DNA of 64,000 nucleotides from Heliocidaris tuberculata (GCA_025618425.1 CM046832.1:69237707-69301706), one strand, 5' to 3'. Counted from the first letter of the stretch, positions 24,790 to 37,800 are shown. Program-made: numbers and translations. The notes: generated by a model from the letters alone, not told the origin.

Positions 24790-25691
24790 CTTTCAACAAT
24801 ATACCAAAAAACAAGATACATCAGTGACTTTCCTAATCCAAATGATTGGAGAACAGGTAGAGCAGGATGGGCCTTCACCTTTAATGCAGTTCTGAGCTGG
24901 GGAACTGATTTTGGCTGGCTTCCTACATGTACATGTGGAGATAACATGAAGGTATCTTCAGTGTAACATCAATCTAAGGTAGCCTTAACCCATTTTAAAC
25001 ATTTGATTTTTATTCAACATGTATATCTGGGAGGATAAAGCTCTGGCTTGATGTAAAAACAGGTTAAATGTAGGCAATGTTCGCTTATATAAAACCTGCC
25101 CCTTTCTTCTTTTTTTTTAAACATCAGATACTGCTTTTGATCTTTCACAAGATCACATAAAAGGAATAATAAGATAAATAAAATAAAATAAATAAAGCTA
25201 TGATAAAAAATTAAATGTCAGTTATTCATGGGTTTAAAAAATATGTAAAATATGAAAATGGCAAATGAGTGAAGTTTTGTGTATCAAACAGAATGGTTCT
25301 CACTTTCACTTTTTCAGGAAGGTCAAATCCAGCACAGAAATGAAGGTGTGGTGCTATGTATCAAGCAGTGAGGACCCTTCTTACCATTTCTCCTTGCACG
25401 TTTCCTGCTCATTATCTCATTAGAGAGCCCCAGCTATTTTCAGTTAATCAAGAGATCACTAGACCTCCCAACCGAGATCAGCTTGTCAAGTAAAGAGTGA
25501 TGGGGCTGGCATTTTAATCCTGATTGAATCTTCATTATAAAATGCCTCTTTCGAGCCTTGCATATCAGCACCCTGTTCATCTAGATTAATAATGTGATTA
25601 AACAGACAACTGTGAATGTTAAAACATTACATACCACATTATTTAAATTCTTTTTTCACTTTAAAGGAGTGGGGTTGTACTTAGAATATAT
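24790..25691. other. DMTF1 intron candidate; no other gene seen
   Basis: If the terminal exon at 24517-24789 is right, this is intron. No recognisable element. Confidence 0.4.
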
Positions 25692-26120
25692 TGTTACGCT
25701 CTAACTCATAGAGTTAGGCATTTCTGTTCTCCTAGTTCTATTTGGGCATATAAGTGTCCATTTCATGAATATATACAGCCTGATAAGCAGCTGGCCAGTT
25801 TTAGTACAGAGTGGGTCATTATAGTAACATATGACCTTTGGTATGAACTATGGGTCAAGCCTAATGGGTTATTATAATGGAGTGTTATATACAGAGACCA
25901 GAATAAGTTGTCATTATAAATGTAAATAATATATATTATTTTAGGAGTAGTGATTCTATTTATAAGTACCTCTGGTTAGGATGGGAGTCAGTCAGTAGTG
26001 ATATGAGTTAGCTTGAAGTCATAAGCAGCAGCATAATTAAAGTCTTGACTAAGAAATATATGACATGATTTCAGAGTTTTCATTCCCTTCATCTTAAATG
26101 GCTTATACAAAGCCGTGACA
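25692..26120 (+). mobile_element. Solo LTR of a retrotransposon (Ty3/gypsy-like)
   Basis: Begins TGTTACGC and ends GCCGTGACA, the TG...CA ends typical of LTRs, with flanking 4-bp repeats ATAT (25688-25691 and 26121-26124). It contains a TATA-like TTTATAAGTACC at 25958-25970, then a short R-like region and AATTAAA about 75 bp further. 429 bp, no internal coding region on either side, so a solo LTR. The internal orientation of promoter then poly(A) signal sets the plus strand. Confidence 0.6.
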
Positions 26121-26124
26121 ATAT

Positions 26125-27660
26125 CTATATTCTATATTCACATTTATTTATTAAAGGAATTTATTTTTGCTTCTCAGTACTTTATCTTATCCTGAACATA
26201 AAAATACTTTTGTCAGGTGTAAAATTAGTAATAATTTAATGATCACCTTAGGTCATTTTGAAATACCTATGAATAAGTGAGATTACTTTACAGGGAAATT
26301 TGTACCTTTAAAAAAATGTTTTTCCAGAGATGAATCTTTTTGAGCTCCTGTGCATTTTTCCTCTGTTGTAACAGTTCTTTTTTCTTAATATTAAATGTAT
26401 ATTCTATGTATTTTATTGTAAATTCTGAGCTACTTAATCCCCTTATAAAAGGAAATAAAATAACACCCCACGTCCTTAACCTCAACCAGGCAGAAGACCT
26501 AAAGGTCCACCATCAACCCTTGGGGTTGGATAGCTTCCGTGTTTATCTTGTCATTACTGAGCTTTCACACTTGATTTGCTCTTCACCACTCCGAGATCAG
26601 AAATGCTTTAACGCAAGATTTACGATAAAGGCGAAACTCAAAGACAGCTAGTCATTGACCTGCTAATGGAAATGAACACATCCCATGGGATGAAAATGAA
26701 CTTCAGCATTGATAGCATGTATCTTACACGTAAAAGTACAAGTTGAACATCACATCTCCCATTGGCCAAGGTCAAGGATCCTACACAGTGAAAGGATGTG
26801 ATCGTTTGGGTTCTTGTACTGATGAATTGCATGGTTTTATACAATGGATTAGACTTCTATTGAAAGATTTCTTATTTAAGAATTTATGGTAGATAAAATG
26901 TGCAGCTCTAGATGAGTGGCAGATGTGTAAAAAAAACGCAAATACAAATGGCTTTTTGGATCATAAAAACTGGATGTATCACTAATAAACATACTGTAAG
27001 AATTGTATAGTACAGTAGTTATGAGGAACAGTCCTCTTCTTCCCCCTTTTAAAAAAAAAGGGGGGGGGGGTGTAACTACCAGAGATGGAAGATTGTGCAA
27101 CCTTGAAACTAAAAACATATGGACATCAGATGTAGCTACATATACCAATACATTGAGCTGATCTATGGGTCATTTCAAGGTTACATGCAAAATGCTGCAG
27201 CAGAGATATAAACATTTCCATGTGGTGTACAATTATGAACATACCACACTGTGAGTATACTCACTATATTTCTTGAAGATCAATGTAATCATCTATAAAT
27301 GAGGGAAGTACAATTTAAAGAGGTGAGCACAAGACATTAAACACGCAAATAGACTGATTCAAGTCTCCCCCCCCCCCCCCCAGCTCTTAGACCTCTCTTT
27401 TCTTCCCTTCCTCTAATCCTCTTTTCTTTTTTATTCCCCCTTCCTCCCTCTCTCCCTCCCTCCATCTCTCCCTCCTTCCCTCTCTGTCTGTCTGTCTGTA
27501 ATAGATATGACTAAGCCAAGAATAACCTTTACAGATAAATCTGGCACTTGAGTCTGGGTGGCGAGTGGTAAACATGCTTTTTTCTTTAAAAAACATCAAA
27601 AATGAGGAAGAAAACAGGGACATATTCATTAATAACAAACTTTGATTTGTACTTTATAGA
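26125..27660. other. No gene seen
   Basis: Non-coding. G run at 27059-27070, C run at 27368-27382, CT/CCCT tract at 27395-27495. Confidence 0.45.
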
Positions 27661-27664
27661 TTAC

Positions 27665-27793
27665 ATGGATGGATGAGATAGGAGAGATTTCAACATTTTC
27701 AGCTTTCCAAAGTTTGTAAGTTGCTCCACCCTGTGGTGGTAGGATGACAGAATCTGTTTTGAGTGGCAGCGGAGTCACTTTGTCGGAAAATAT
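27665..27793 (-). CDS. DMTF1: Candidate DMTF1 exon
   Basis: After a pyrimidine-rich tract and acceptor CTGCCCAG the phase-0 frame reads IFSDKVTPLPLKTDSVILPP then QGGATYKLWKAENVEISPIS. The FSD...SVIL spacing resembles FSDQNS...NSVMV in the C-terminal half of vertebrate DMTF1. Proposed donor CCAT|GTAATC gives 129 bp and phase 0. Splice signals at the donor are weak, so the lower boundary is uncertain. Confidence 0.38.
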
Positions 27794-28095
27794 CTGGGCA
27801 GATTCATTAAAAATATTACATATATGCAAAAATGCAACAACAAAAAAATCATAGTACATGTGTTCAGTGATTTACTGTTCAGACAAATTTCATTCAGGTT
27901 CTCTCATTTGTCTGAAAAGAAATATGTAAATGATTATCAAAAACATGGCCATCACAAAATTGCTTGATCTGGCTGGAAGATTTTGTATATAGTTCATATA
28001 TCATAACTGCTCAAATGTACAGTGCAAGAGATGCCCATACCATGATATAAATGTAAGTATACAGTGTACCTATATCTATTTCAACACTATTATAC

Positions 28096-28175
28096 CAAAT
28101 GTAGGATAGTCACAGGTACAGTGACCTTCGAACTTGAGCCATCTGGACAGCACATGAACACCTCACAATGCGGCA
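28096..28175 (-). CDS. DMTF1: Candidate DMTF1 exon
   Basis: A strong acceptor (TTTCCCTTTCACACCCACAG) opens a frame that continues the previous exon's phase 1: VPHCEVFMCCPDGSSSKVTV then PVTILHL. The donor is uncertain; TTG|GTATAA at 28095 is used here, while CCT|GTGACT (exon end 28114) and AAG|GTCACT (28126) would also leave phase 0. This is inference from splice signals and frame; sequence similarity to the vertebrate protein is weak (a Ser-Ser-Ser stretch followed by alternating Val/Thr). Confidence 0.4.
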
Positions 28176-28377
28176 CTGTGGGTGTGAAAGGGAAACACAT
28201 CTTGTGAATACATTGCATCATTTCTTGGATTATGATTCATCGGATTGATTAGGAGGGGGCTTTGAGTTGTATGGACATAAGGAAAGAGGATGTTCTTCTA
28301 TCCACCACAGCACTTCATCCTCTCATGCCATTCAGATGGCTTGTTAGCAGAGTGGACTGAGAAGGATAAAAACATTA

Positions 28378-28518
28378 GGGCCCGGTCTCTTAAGGAGTTG
28401 CAAATGATTTGAATCAATCACAACTTAAAATTAATCACAACTGTGTACTTAAGAGATGCGATTAATTTTTAAGAGGCAGTCACTTCGAATCAATCGCAAC
28501 TCTTTATAAGACGGGACC
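28378..28518. mobile_element. MITE with TIR GGKCCCGTCTYWTAARGAGTTGC
   Basis: Left GGGCCCGGTCTCTTAAGGAG and right, reverse-complemented, GGTCCCGTCTTATAAAGAG both continue into TTGC. Internal inverted AATCAATCACAACTT / CAATCGCAACT. 141 bp. Confidence 0.7.
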
Positions 28519-30810
28519 AAGATGTCTGTTTTTTTAAAGAGTTCCAATTGACTAAAAAAAAAAAAATCATAAGTCCTTTAATTTCCTACCTGTTGTATAT
28601 ACACTTGTGACTGATACAAATCTCAAGTCAGGTGGTAATTGATTTTGAGTATTTGTTTTTTAGAAGATGGAGCCAAGATATCAAATTGAAATATAGGGTA
28701 GAAGGGGAGGGGAGGGGAGGGGGGAAATGAACATTAAGCCAAGATCTACGTAAGATCTAAACTCCGCAAGGAAAATCTTTGAAACACCTGAAAATGCCAT
28801 CATCACATCATCAGCTGGCCTAGATTAACTGCTCCTAACATGCACATACATATAGGGCTAACTTGCTTGGGTTAATCCCACGTCCTACACTCACCCACTC
28901 TCTCATGCTTCATTTGGCAAGGATAATAGAACCCATTTCATATCTCCCACATTTCTGACATTTCTAGAACACCTGCTGGATGTAAACACATACACCTTCC
29001 TTTTCATACAAATCGTGACGGACTTGAGAGGCAACATCAAACATTTACAGGTATCCAGGCAGGAATCCAATCTAACTTGGTTACCTAAACTTGAACTTTT
29101 TGAGTGAAATTATACACCTGATTTGATTTCTCTGTGGCCTTGTCACGCATGTCGTGTTAACTGCCTGGCAGTAGAACTGAATCTCCTTATATGGAATGTG
29201 ATTATTATCATAAAGAAAGAAAATATTTTGTCCTTCTTCGCCCCCACCCCAATCTCCATAACGACAGGTAGCTTGGAAAGCTTTCAGATCATGTCCAATG
29301 TTCAACATATTCTAAACAAAAATCAGTTTGTACACTGAATGTTAATCTTTATTCGTAACAGCTTCCAGTAAGTAGAAGGGGGATATCAAGACCATTTCAA
29401 GCTTTTGTAAGCGACACGATCAACTCTTTCCTTTAAAATGTCAATAATCTGCAGCCATCATTAGTAGAAACAAAACATTGGTTTCCTTCATTTGTTATTT
29501 TAATTATAATGAAGTAAACTTTTATTATTCTCATTTATCTTCTGTTTCTTCATAATAAGATCAGGTTAGAAAACATTTCCAGCTATAAATGACAATCTCA
29601 TAAATCACGACAGGATGTTGTTTACCATAGTACTGGAGAAATAAGGTTTAATCTTTGTAATTTTTATTTTCCTCTTCATTGATATTCCCAACAGGTTCAA
29701 ACATCAAAATTTGGAACCCATCTCTAATAGCTGTTAAAAAATATTGTATGTCAAATTATAAAAATAGGATGGAAATTCTGAGTTCTGCTTTCTTTTTTTC
29801 CTTCAATTTTCCTGCTTGCAAAATCATGTGTTCACAGGTTAGCTTAACTAAAATTAACTTGCTTTTTGTATTGACAGAATTTTCAAATACTGAAAAAAAA
29901 TTTTTTACATAACCCTCAAAATTCCATATAAGCCCAAAATACGATTAAATTTTACAGTCATATTCTCTGTGCCTACAGTATTGACACAAAAATATGGAAA
30001 TCTCAAAGAAAAACAGGTGACTTGCAAAACTATCTCACCAAATATAGGTTAAATGGATACCAGTTGGGAATATCTACCTACTAAAAATACATACTTGTGA
30101 AATCGCTGTGAAAACATACATGTACATGTACAAGAACAGAATTCTTTCCTAAAGTACTGTTTGTTTTGGATCCAAAGGCTTATGTTGAGTGATCTTTCAG
30201 ATACATGATTTCTCTATTTTGCAAAATCATTGCTTACAAGGTAACTTGATCACGAATATAAAGTTTCTCTGTAATAGAGGACGGGAGAAGGAATTACTAC
30301 TTGAATAAGGTCACCAAAAATATGTCTCTCATTTTAAATGACTAAGATATGAATGTGTTCTTCTACTTACCTTCATTCCTATCCTAATCTTTCTACATCA
30401 TCTTAAACTCTACTGTCAGTTTGGACTAATATGCTTGTCTCTTCCTTCTCCTCTCATTCACTCACTTCTTCTATCAAATTCAATTCTGAACGCCAAATGT
30501 CTAGTATTAGCAAAAAACCAAAAATCCATTTGTCATACTTTTGCATATACATGTACTGTTAACGTGAAATATTTTGTGGTGTGGAAATTTTCGTGCATTT
30601 TGCGCAGCATGAAATTTTCACGAAAATAAAAAACACACAAATAATTTTGTTCATGTATTCTTTTGCCTGTGAGTCTAGCATGTGGGCAAAAATTAAAAAC
30701 CCACTTTTACAGTAATCAATGAATAGCAAAATACACACGATTTAGTGCAATGATTAACAATTAAGTGTGACTTTTCTATCCCTGCTACAACAATCATGTC
30801 TTTTGACAAT
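28519..30810. other. DMTF1 intron; no gene seen
   Basis: Non-coding DNA with short AT-rich tracts; nothing recognisable. Confidence 0.45.
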
Positions 30811-30990
30811 ACTGCCACTCTCGACCCAGGTGATGGAAATGGGTACAAGGAAGGAAGAAATACCTTGAATGCTTTAGTGCCTTATCATGGAAGCTTGGCT
30901 AAAAGCTAGACTAACAGGAGTATGTAGTATTCAGTGCTTTGTCAAAAGGTGGTTTATAATCCAACTATTAGCATTATTATCATTATTATT
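30811..30990 (+). mobile_element. Candidate SINE-like copy 1
   Basis: Shares GGGTACaaGGaAGGAAGAAA and TGAATGCTTtAGTGCCTTATC with the copy at 40730-40990, and both end in an (ATT/ATC)n tail. A body with microsatellite tail fits a SINE; no Pol III box was confirmed. Confidence 0.4.
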
Positions 30991-32767
30991 CTGGAGTAAA
31001 AAAGCAGATGAGAGGCAAACATGATCTTACATATATATATGTTCAATAATTAAATCCCATTCATATTACTTTGTTTATGTCATCTCTATCAAATGTTGAA
31101 CAATGCATTAAAAAGAGCTTTCTTTGGAGGTTGATCTTATCCAAATTATGAACTTGATCCTAATTACATTTGTATTTCTTCACTGACATTACTGTGAACA
31201 CTAAATCTTGCAATTGCTCATTACTCTAGTTGGCCTTTAATGTTCTCCTACATGATTCATTCCATTCATCTTTTTTGTAAAGCAAACATTAACAGGGAAC
31301 ACTACATTCCACAAAATCTCCTTGTGGTTGGCAAAAAGGGCACCTTTTTTAGCTCAAGAGCCAAATATGGTAGTCCATGTTCATGATTCAATACTCTACT
31401 TCAAGTGAATCACAATGAGGGGAAAGAAAATAAATTCTATTCTCATACCACCAATGTAACTGAAGTACTTCTTCACCATCAAAACCTCATACATACATTA
31501 GGGTGACGATGCTAAGAATAGACCAAAGTGGGATATTCTAGGATTAATCAGATGTATCTTCAAAAATGTCAGTGAGAGTAACTATCCATTTCCTGGAGGC
31601 ATTGTGGTTAATTTTGCATTATACAAGATGTTACAAGGAAATAAAGGAATACTATTTGTTGTATTTGTTGGCACCTTGTTACATTGATACCTATCATACC
31701 TCATAAATATAGTAGTAATAAATCTAATTTTGAGATACTTCTGTGATAATTTTTTTTTTTTTTTGAAAAGTAATAAAATCTTTTAACCTTTACATTTTTA
31801 GGAAAAATAGAAGAATCAATGTTCATCGCAAACAAACACACAGTCTTCTGAAATAGTGCAATTTCATTGAGTTCACATAATTTATTCTGTTAGAATAAAC
31901 ATATCAAATTTGATACGAGAATGCTAAGTTAGTTTGTCAAAATTTACAAGATAATTCATCTAAAAATTTATGCTGAAACTGTTTTTCTAAGGACCAAAGA
32001 ATGCACTATATAATGATGTTATGATGTTAGACCTGTCAGATAAGGAAGGAGGGTGTGTGCAAGTATGAATGTGTGGAGCAATCCAATGGATTAACCTCCA
32101 GGAATGCAGGTATGTAACTGTAAGTCTGTTTCACAGTCATAAGAACAACGGTATTCAGTGTTCATAAAGTAAAAAAACTCTTAATGAATGAACCTATATA
32201 ATTCATAAACTTCATCATTGTGTTCATGAAATTCATTTCATTAACAGGTGTAAGGTACTTTTTTAATAAACAGAAAATGGTGTAAAAATAAGTTTTTCGA
32301 TTAGTCTATGAAAGTTTTCTCACTTCAAATCCAGATAATTATTTTTATAACTAGAAGGATATGTCTCATGAAAAAGTAGCAGCTCATTCACATGAGTATA
32401 GTTGGAAGTGAAACAGAATCCATATTTCTCAAGATCTCTTTTTTCTTCTTCAGTAAATACATGCTCAGTTTCATCTGCTATGAAAAAAAAAACAAGTGTA
32501 CTGAGACATTAATTGGAAATGTTCCAAGAAAGCCTCGTTCAGATATGACATGGTAAACCTCCTAAAAAAAAAAACTCTGTGGGAAAATAAAACTTTTTAT
32601 GTATAAATGGGGGTGAAAAAATTGATGGAGGGGCCTAAGCATACTAAATATGTGCTACAAAATACAGAAATATGAAGCGCACCATACTTATGCCATTTTA
32701 TGTTGCCATGGCAGTTGTATTTCAGCAGTTTCCCACATCAAATGTGAAGGAAGCTTTAACAGCCTAC
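30991..32767. other. DMTF1 intron; no gene seen
   Basis: Non-coding AT-rich DNA without recognisable elements. Confidence 0.45.
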
Positions 32768-32918
32768 CTGCTAGAGTAAAGACACCCCCACCAAGCTGAG
32801 CATCTTCGACTGTCCCTGTTGTAGGTTGACTGAGCTCATCAGTAGAGGGCACTGGATTGACAACAACCAGGGTAGTTTCATTCTCTGCTACTCCCACTAG
32901 ATCAGCATTGTGTACACC
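32768..32918 (-). CDS. DMTF1: DMTF1 transactivation-region exon
   Basis: Reads GVHNADLVGVAENETTLVVV then NPVPSTDELSQPTTGTVEDA and QLGGGVFTLAG. Acceptor CTTGTGTTGTTAG, donor GCAG|GTAGGC. 151 bp, enters in phase 0 and leaves in phase 1. ENETTLVVVNPVPS is comparable in position and style to the DDETILIVPSPHG segment of vertebrate DMTF1, a short hydrophobic strand followed by Pro. It directly precedes (in transcript order) the candidate terminal exons. Confidence 0.7.
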
Positions 32919-33451
32919 CTAACAACACAAGCATGAGAAAGGAATGCAAGGTGATATTTCAGGACTGAAGACTTTCAGTAAAGCCCCTTTCACAATTGGT
33001 CTGCGACCAGTTTGCGACCGCCTGCAACAGATTTTTCGGGGTGTTGCACGACCGATCGCTTGGTGTCTTGCGACCACTCGCAGTCGTTGCAGGCGGTCGC
33101 ACGAACCTGAGGCGGTCGTGACTGGTCGCATCTGAACTTTGAACATGCTCAAAATCCAGACACGACCAGATGCGATCGATTCTCTCGCATTAGGTCGTAC
33201 GACCAGTCGTGCGATTCTCGTATGAGTGTTGCACAACGTTGCACGATTAGATGCGAGAGTTCGCACGACTCAATAGTCGCAGTGGGTGGGCTGGAGGTCG
33301 TGCAACACTCGCACGTGCGCTAGCGACCTATAGCGACCAGTCTTGCGAATGAGTGCGATTATGCTAAGACCATGAGACTGTTGCACGACCGATCGCAGCA
33401 CATCTTACAACGTTGTACTACCGTTGCACGACTGTATGAGACTGTATGCGA

Positions 33452-33553
33452 CTATTCCTCGGGGGTATATATAGGGGGACTATGGAGATGATCCTCTGCA
33501 ACAGGGCCCTCCTCTAACAACTTTCTCTTCTTTGTAACTTTCTTCTTTGGCAT
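33452..33553 (-). CDS. 33-codon mini-ORF with nuclear-localisation-like N-terminus
   Basis: The frame reads MPKKKVTKKRKLLEEGPVAE then DHLHSPPIYTPEE and a stop. PKKKV and KKRK are typical basic nuclear-localisation motifs. It sits 56 bp downstream of a TATA box in the unique centre of the 1-kb TIR element. It may be the surviving start of a transposase or accessory protein gene of the full-length element, with the rest deleted, or a short peptide gene kept by the element. Too short to assign to a family. Start chosen as the first ATG after the TATA box. Confidence 0.4.
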   Translation of the reverse strand: MPKKKVTKKRKLLEEGPVAEDHLHSPPIYTPEE

Positions 33554-33608
33554 CTTGACTATTAAGAAGGCCAACTTGAAACTGACTACCGGTCAATTGT
33601 CGAGGGGG

Positions 33609-33616
33609 TTTTTATA
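33609..33616 (-). promoter_or_regulatory. TATA box inside the 33-kb TIR element
   Basis: TATAAAAA on the minus strand, set in a symmetrical GGGGTATAAAAACCCCC context, 56 bp upstream of the ATG at 33553. Confidence 0.55.
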
Positions 33617-34694
33617 CCCCACGCCCCTCGCACGAATACTCTCACGACCACTTGCACCGGTCTCATTCAATCGCACGAGCGATCGCATGGTCTCACATCC
33701 ACTCGCACGACCATGAAATCGATCGTGCGACTATTGTGATTGGCGTCAAGCCACTCGCAATCACTCGTGCAACACTCGCATGTGAACGCAAGACCACTCG
33801 CACGAGCATATGCGAGCAAATGCGACTTACTCGTGCAATGGTCTCTTCCAGTCGCTTTTGTTTTACGACCGCTGTTGCATTTGTGAATGCCTTTCTGCGA
33901 CCTGATGAGATCGATGGCGATTGAAGCCTGTTGCAGCCTGTCGTGCGACCAAATGGTCGCAAACGGTCGCAGACCAATTGTGAAAGGGGCTTAATGCGAC
34001 TAGGTACTTTAAATGGGAAAGCTGTTGATCTTCTTTGAACAAAGAGATATGCATCTGATATTAGCAGTTCATCAGAAGATATTTTAAAAATAGCAACAGA
34101 AATAAAGTTGCATAAACAGACAAAATATCATTAGAATTACATTAATAGGATGATCTCCTCATTTGCCCCTCCCTCCCTAACGACCAACCAACCAACCAAC
34201 CGACCGAGACCCAGCCGACCAAAAAACCCCAACAAAAACAGCAAAATATATTGCGTATACAGTATAATTTTTCCTGACTGCACTTGTGAAATGAGAACTC
34301 TTGCAGAATGCATGGTTTTGCCAGTGCAAAAGAAAAAGATGAAAATGGATTCTGTGGATATCCTAGAACACATTTAAGGCATGAGCAGAAAAAATATATA
34401 CAAAGCACTTTATGATTTCCTGAGCACCAGATGATGTTCCATGTCACTCCATGCTGGAAATGAACTAATTCATGAGTTGTTAAATAACTCATTAGGTCTT
34501 CTCACGGAAGCATTGTTCTCAAGCCAACCCCACCCACATACTTATAAACTCATGCCTCATGAAAGTGGGTAGGGTTCAATTTTTTGCTTTGCTTTTGCCT
34601 CCCTCTGTCAATCTGTACAGCTAAAAATTATATTGCATAGATTAAGCAATGCAGATGCACAACAGTTCTAAAATCTTAGTTTCAGAACGTACCT

Positions 34695-34832
34695 GGGGAG
34701 CGTTACATCAAGCGTTTTGTCAGTGATTTTTACCGACAACTGTTATAAGCTACTGAAATCCTTGCATCTGATTGGCTGAGAGCAAATTTGTCAGTAAAAA
34801 TCACTGACAAAACGCTTGATGAAACGCTCCCC
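34695..34832. mobile_element. Palindromic MITE, 138 bp
   Basis: Left arm GGGGAGCGTTACATCAAGCG continues TTTTGTCAGTGATTTTTAC; the right arm is its reverse complement with about two mismatches. The two arms are over 40 bp, separated by a centre containing CTGATTGGCTGAGAGC. Confidence 0.8.
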
Positions 34833-37800
34833 TGTATTACACTGAATTTGCAATACAAGATTTCTGCATGCTAAGTACAAATGGTATGAATTGCTCAATA
34901 TTTTTCATCCCCGAGGGCAGTAACTGAATTTTTGATTTTCACTTGACTCCAACACACACTTGAATATAATCACAACACGAAATACATGCACTAATTAATG
35001 TTGAATAACAGGATGGACATACATGTATAACAAACAAAGACAGAAGAAAAATTAATTTTTAAACAGTCCTGAGGTGTTAATCATTATCTTTCCACCAAGA
35101 ACAGTGTATGTCTTGTAACCTCTTGATCTTGATTTTTCTCAGTTTCTCATATTGTTTAATTTTATACAGGAATGAGCAAAATACAGGTATGAGCAAAATA
35201 CATGTATATAGGTAGCAGTCGGCCTCTCACTATTCTGCAATATGGAAGCACCAGAAAACATCATTCAATGTTTCTTACAGCTTTGACTAATGCTCGGCAT
35301 TACCTTCAACTTACAAGATTAAGGGATCAACATAACACTCTCAATTCTGCACTTCAATAAAAACTACATACACTAGAGAAGTTAGGCAAACATAGGTAAT
35401 GAGATTCACATGTATACGTAGGCCGGTGCAGTGATCAGTGTGGGCGGAAGTGTGGATTTGGCAATATTTCACACCTTTTCAAGCATTTCTTGATGGATTA
35501 GATTCCAGTCAATTACTGTTGAGTCCCCATGCAGCCATTTGTTACATTTTCCCTAAATGGTTATTCTCATGTTTTAGCTACTGATAACACTTGGGGAGTG
35601 AGGTGCTAATGATATAATCCTCTCTACCAGCCAAAGACGGAAAGGCATCCTGAATGATTTCTTCCTCCGTCCAAGAGTCCCATATAAAGCATACCCTGAA
35701 AACAAGGACCGTCTCCCAAATGATGAATATCGAAAAACATCCTGGGAGATAATTTAGAGCTGTGTTACCCATGTAGTCAGGACTCTGGAGTTGAATCTTT
35801 AAGGGCATGTAGCTACTTCTCCAAATTATGTATCTGCTTAAGTGTAAATATCCCTTTACATGGTACAGATAAGTCAAGACACTTTTCTATTTCAGGACCA
35901 AGTTTTTGATATTTTGTTGCTTTTTTTTTGGTTTGTTTTTTATAAAGTTCTTTACTATTTTACAAGTAATGCCTAATCTACCCGACTGCAAACATACTTT
36001 TGTTCTGCTAGATGTTTCTCTTTCTATTTCTTCCAGTTTTCCATTTCCCCTAGCTCGCTCTCTTTTTTTTCTCTCTCTCTCTCTCTACCATTTCTTTCTT
36101 TCATACATCCCTTTCCCTTCCCATATCCCTCCCCTTCTCCCTTCCCTCATCTTCTTTTACAGCAAATCCTCCTTTCTTCCTAGAGCTCACCACTTTTGTG
36201 TCATCCTCCCTAAATTGGCAGATACAGAATTTGTCTTTTTTTTTAACCTTCATTTAAATCTCTGTCCTTCCATGCCCCCAACGGACTAAAAATGGAGCCT
36301 AGGATCCCCTGTATTAGAGACATGACAGGTAGAACATAGGGAATCCACAACCCCCTTCTGCCTTAATCTGGAATATATAGAGAGTGACAGTACAATCTAG
36401 CTCAGGTCAACTTTCTAAATGATAACCACAAACAAATGTGGCAAGTAAGGGTCAGCTGACAAACTATTTTGGGATGATCTACATTAGACAGAATATCAAA
36501 GACGAATATAAAACAGGGATTACTAGACCCATCTTATGATAAGAATAGGTTAGGGGTATCATCAAAGTTACATGCTTCTTAGTAAGTTTCAGCTCATCAA
36601 GGACATACATGTACATGTAGTTCTATTTATGATTACACAAGAACCTATTATAGATCACCTCTTCTCCATCAAAAGTGATGTTCTCGATCAAACACCCACG
36701 GACTGGGAATTTCAGCATCACAAAATAAATTTACAAAAGAAAATACCTTTAAAAAAGGTATTCTGAAATAATAATTATGTTAACTTTCAATGCACTTTTA
36801 AAACGAGATAGCTGATACAAAGGAAATGTAAAAGAACATATCCTATGAGTTTCCAGCTGCAACAGTACTGATAACAGAGGGCCAACATAAATAAAAAACA
36901 TTCGTATCAATCCCACCGTCTTTGTACTGTAATGGTTGCACAGGAATACAATGCAGAACATTCAAAATAAATATTCAAGATATAAGATACACATACCAGA
37001 AGGATGGGTAACTCATCAAAAGACATGAATGACAAAGCAACTATTCTTGCTTTATATTTAGCATAGATATCTTACATTTTGATTTTGCAGTTCACATTTC
37101 TGTCTGCATCAAGTATCACTGCCATGTATACAAACTTTTTTTTAGTATAAGGTATAGGCACAATTCATCTTTTGTCGTTGTCATTATTGTAATATCATTG
37201 TGCTTTGAGATGGTGATGATGAATGCTTTCATGTCATGAGATAAAAATCAAACACCAAGGTCCTCACCAGAAAACTCTCTCGACAAGTGGTTTCTATTTT
37301 CAGTATGCACGAATGTGACTTGGAATCTCGCCATATTAAAATTCTTTTAAATATGTCTTTTCATTTCTCATGATTGCTTTTGTTTTCCCCCCAAATCGTG
37401 TAGGCCACTTGGCACCCTGTAGTAAGTATGACATCATTAACCTACAAAATTCTCTAGTGGCACGGACAAACAATACAGTTCTCTTTCTCCTCCCTCTCCA
37501 TCAACTTTAGTCATGCAAGCATATTCTCACTAGTCAGAAATCACTGGCAATGGAAACAGTCTCTGTCTTTTGTTGGTGAATGTGAGCTGGGAGTGTGTAA
37601 TTCCAGTAATGACTTCCTTCTTGCCCAGTAACTCCCATAATATTGAGCTGCACGGTTTGTCTGGAATGGGTTAACTTCCTCAAGACTCCCATCAATTCCT
37701 CTTGCGTATCCTCCCAAATTACCCATCCATTTCCTTAATCCATCTATCACAGGGGAGCATTTATGAGATGGGCCCCATTTCTTTTGACTTGGGTGATTAC

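Larger units (their letters stand above)
32982..33991. mobile_element. 1.0-kb TIR transposon with TAA TSD and motif-dense arms
   Basis: Ends are AGCCCCTTTCACAATTGGTC (left) and the same sequence reverse-complemented on the right, flanked by TAA on both sides (32979-32981 and 33992-33994). The TIR continues as TGCGACC... A 3-bp TWA duplication fits PIF/Harbinger. The arms are packed with GCGACCA, TCGCACGA and GTTGCACGA in both orientations. The centre (33450-33640) is different: it carries a TATA box and a short ORF on the minus strand. Confidence 0.8.
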
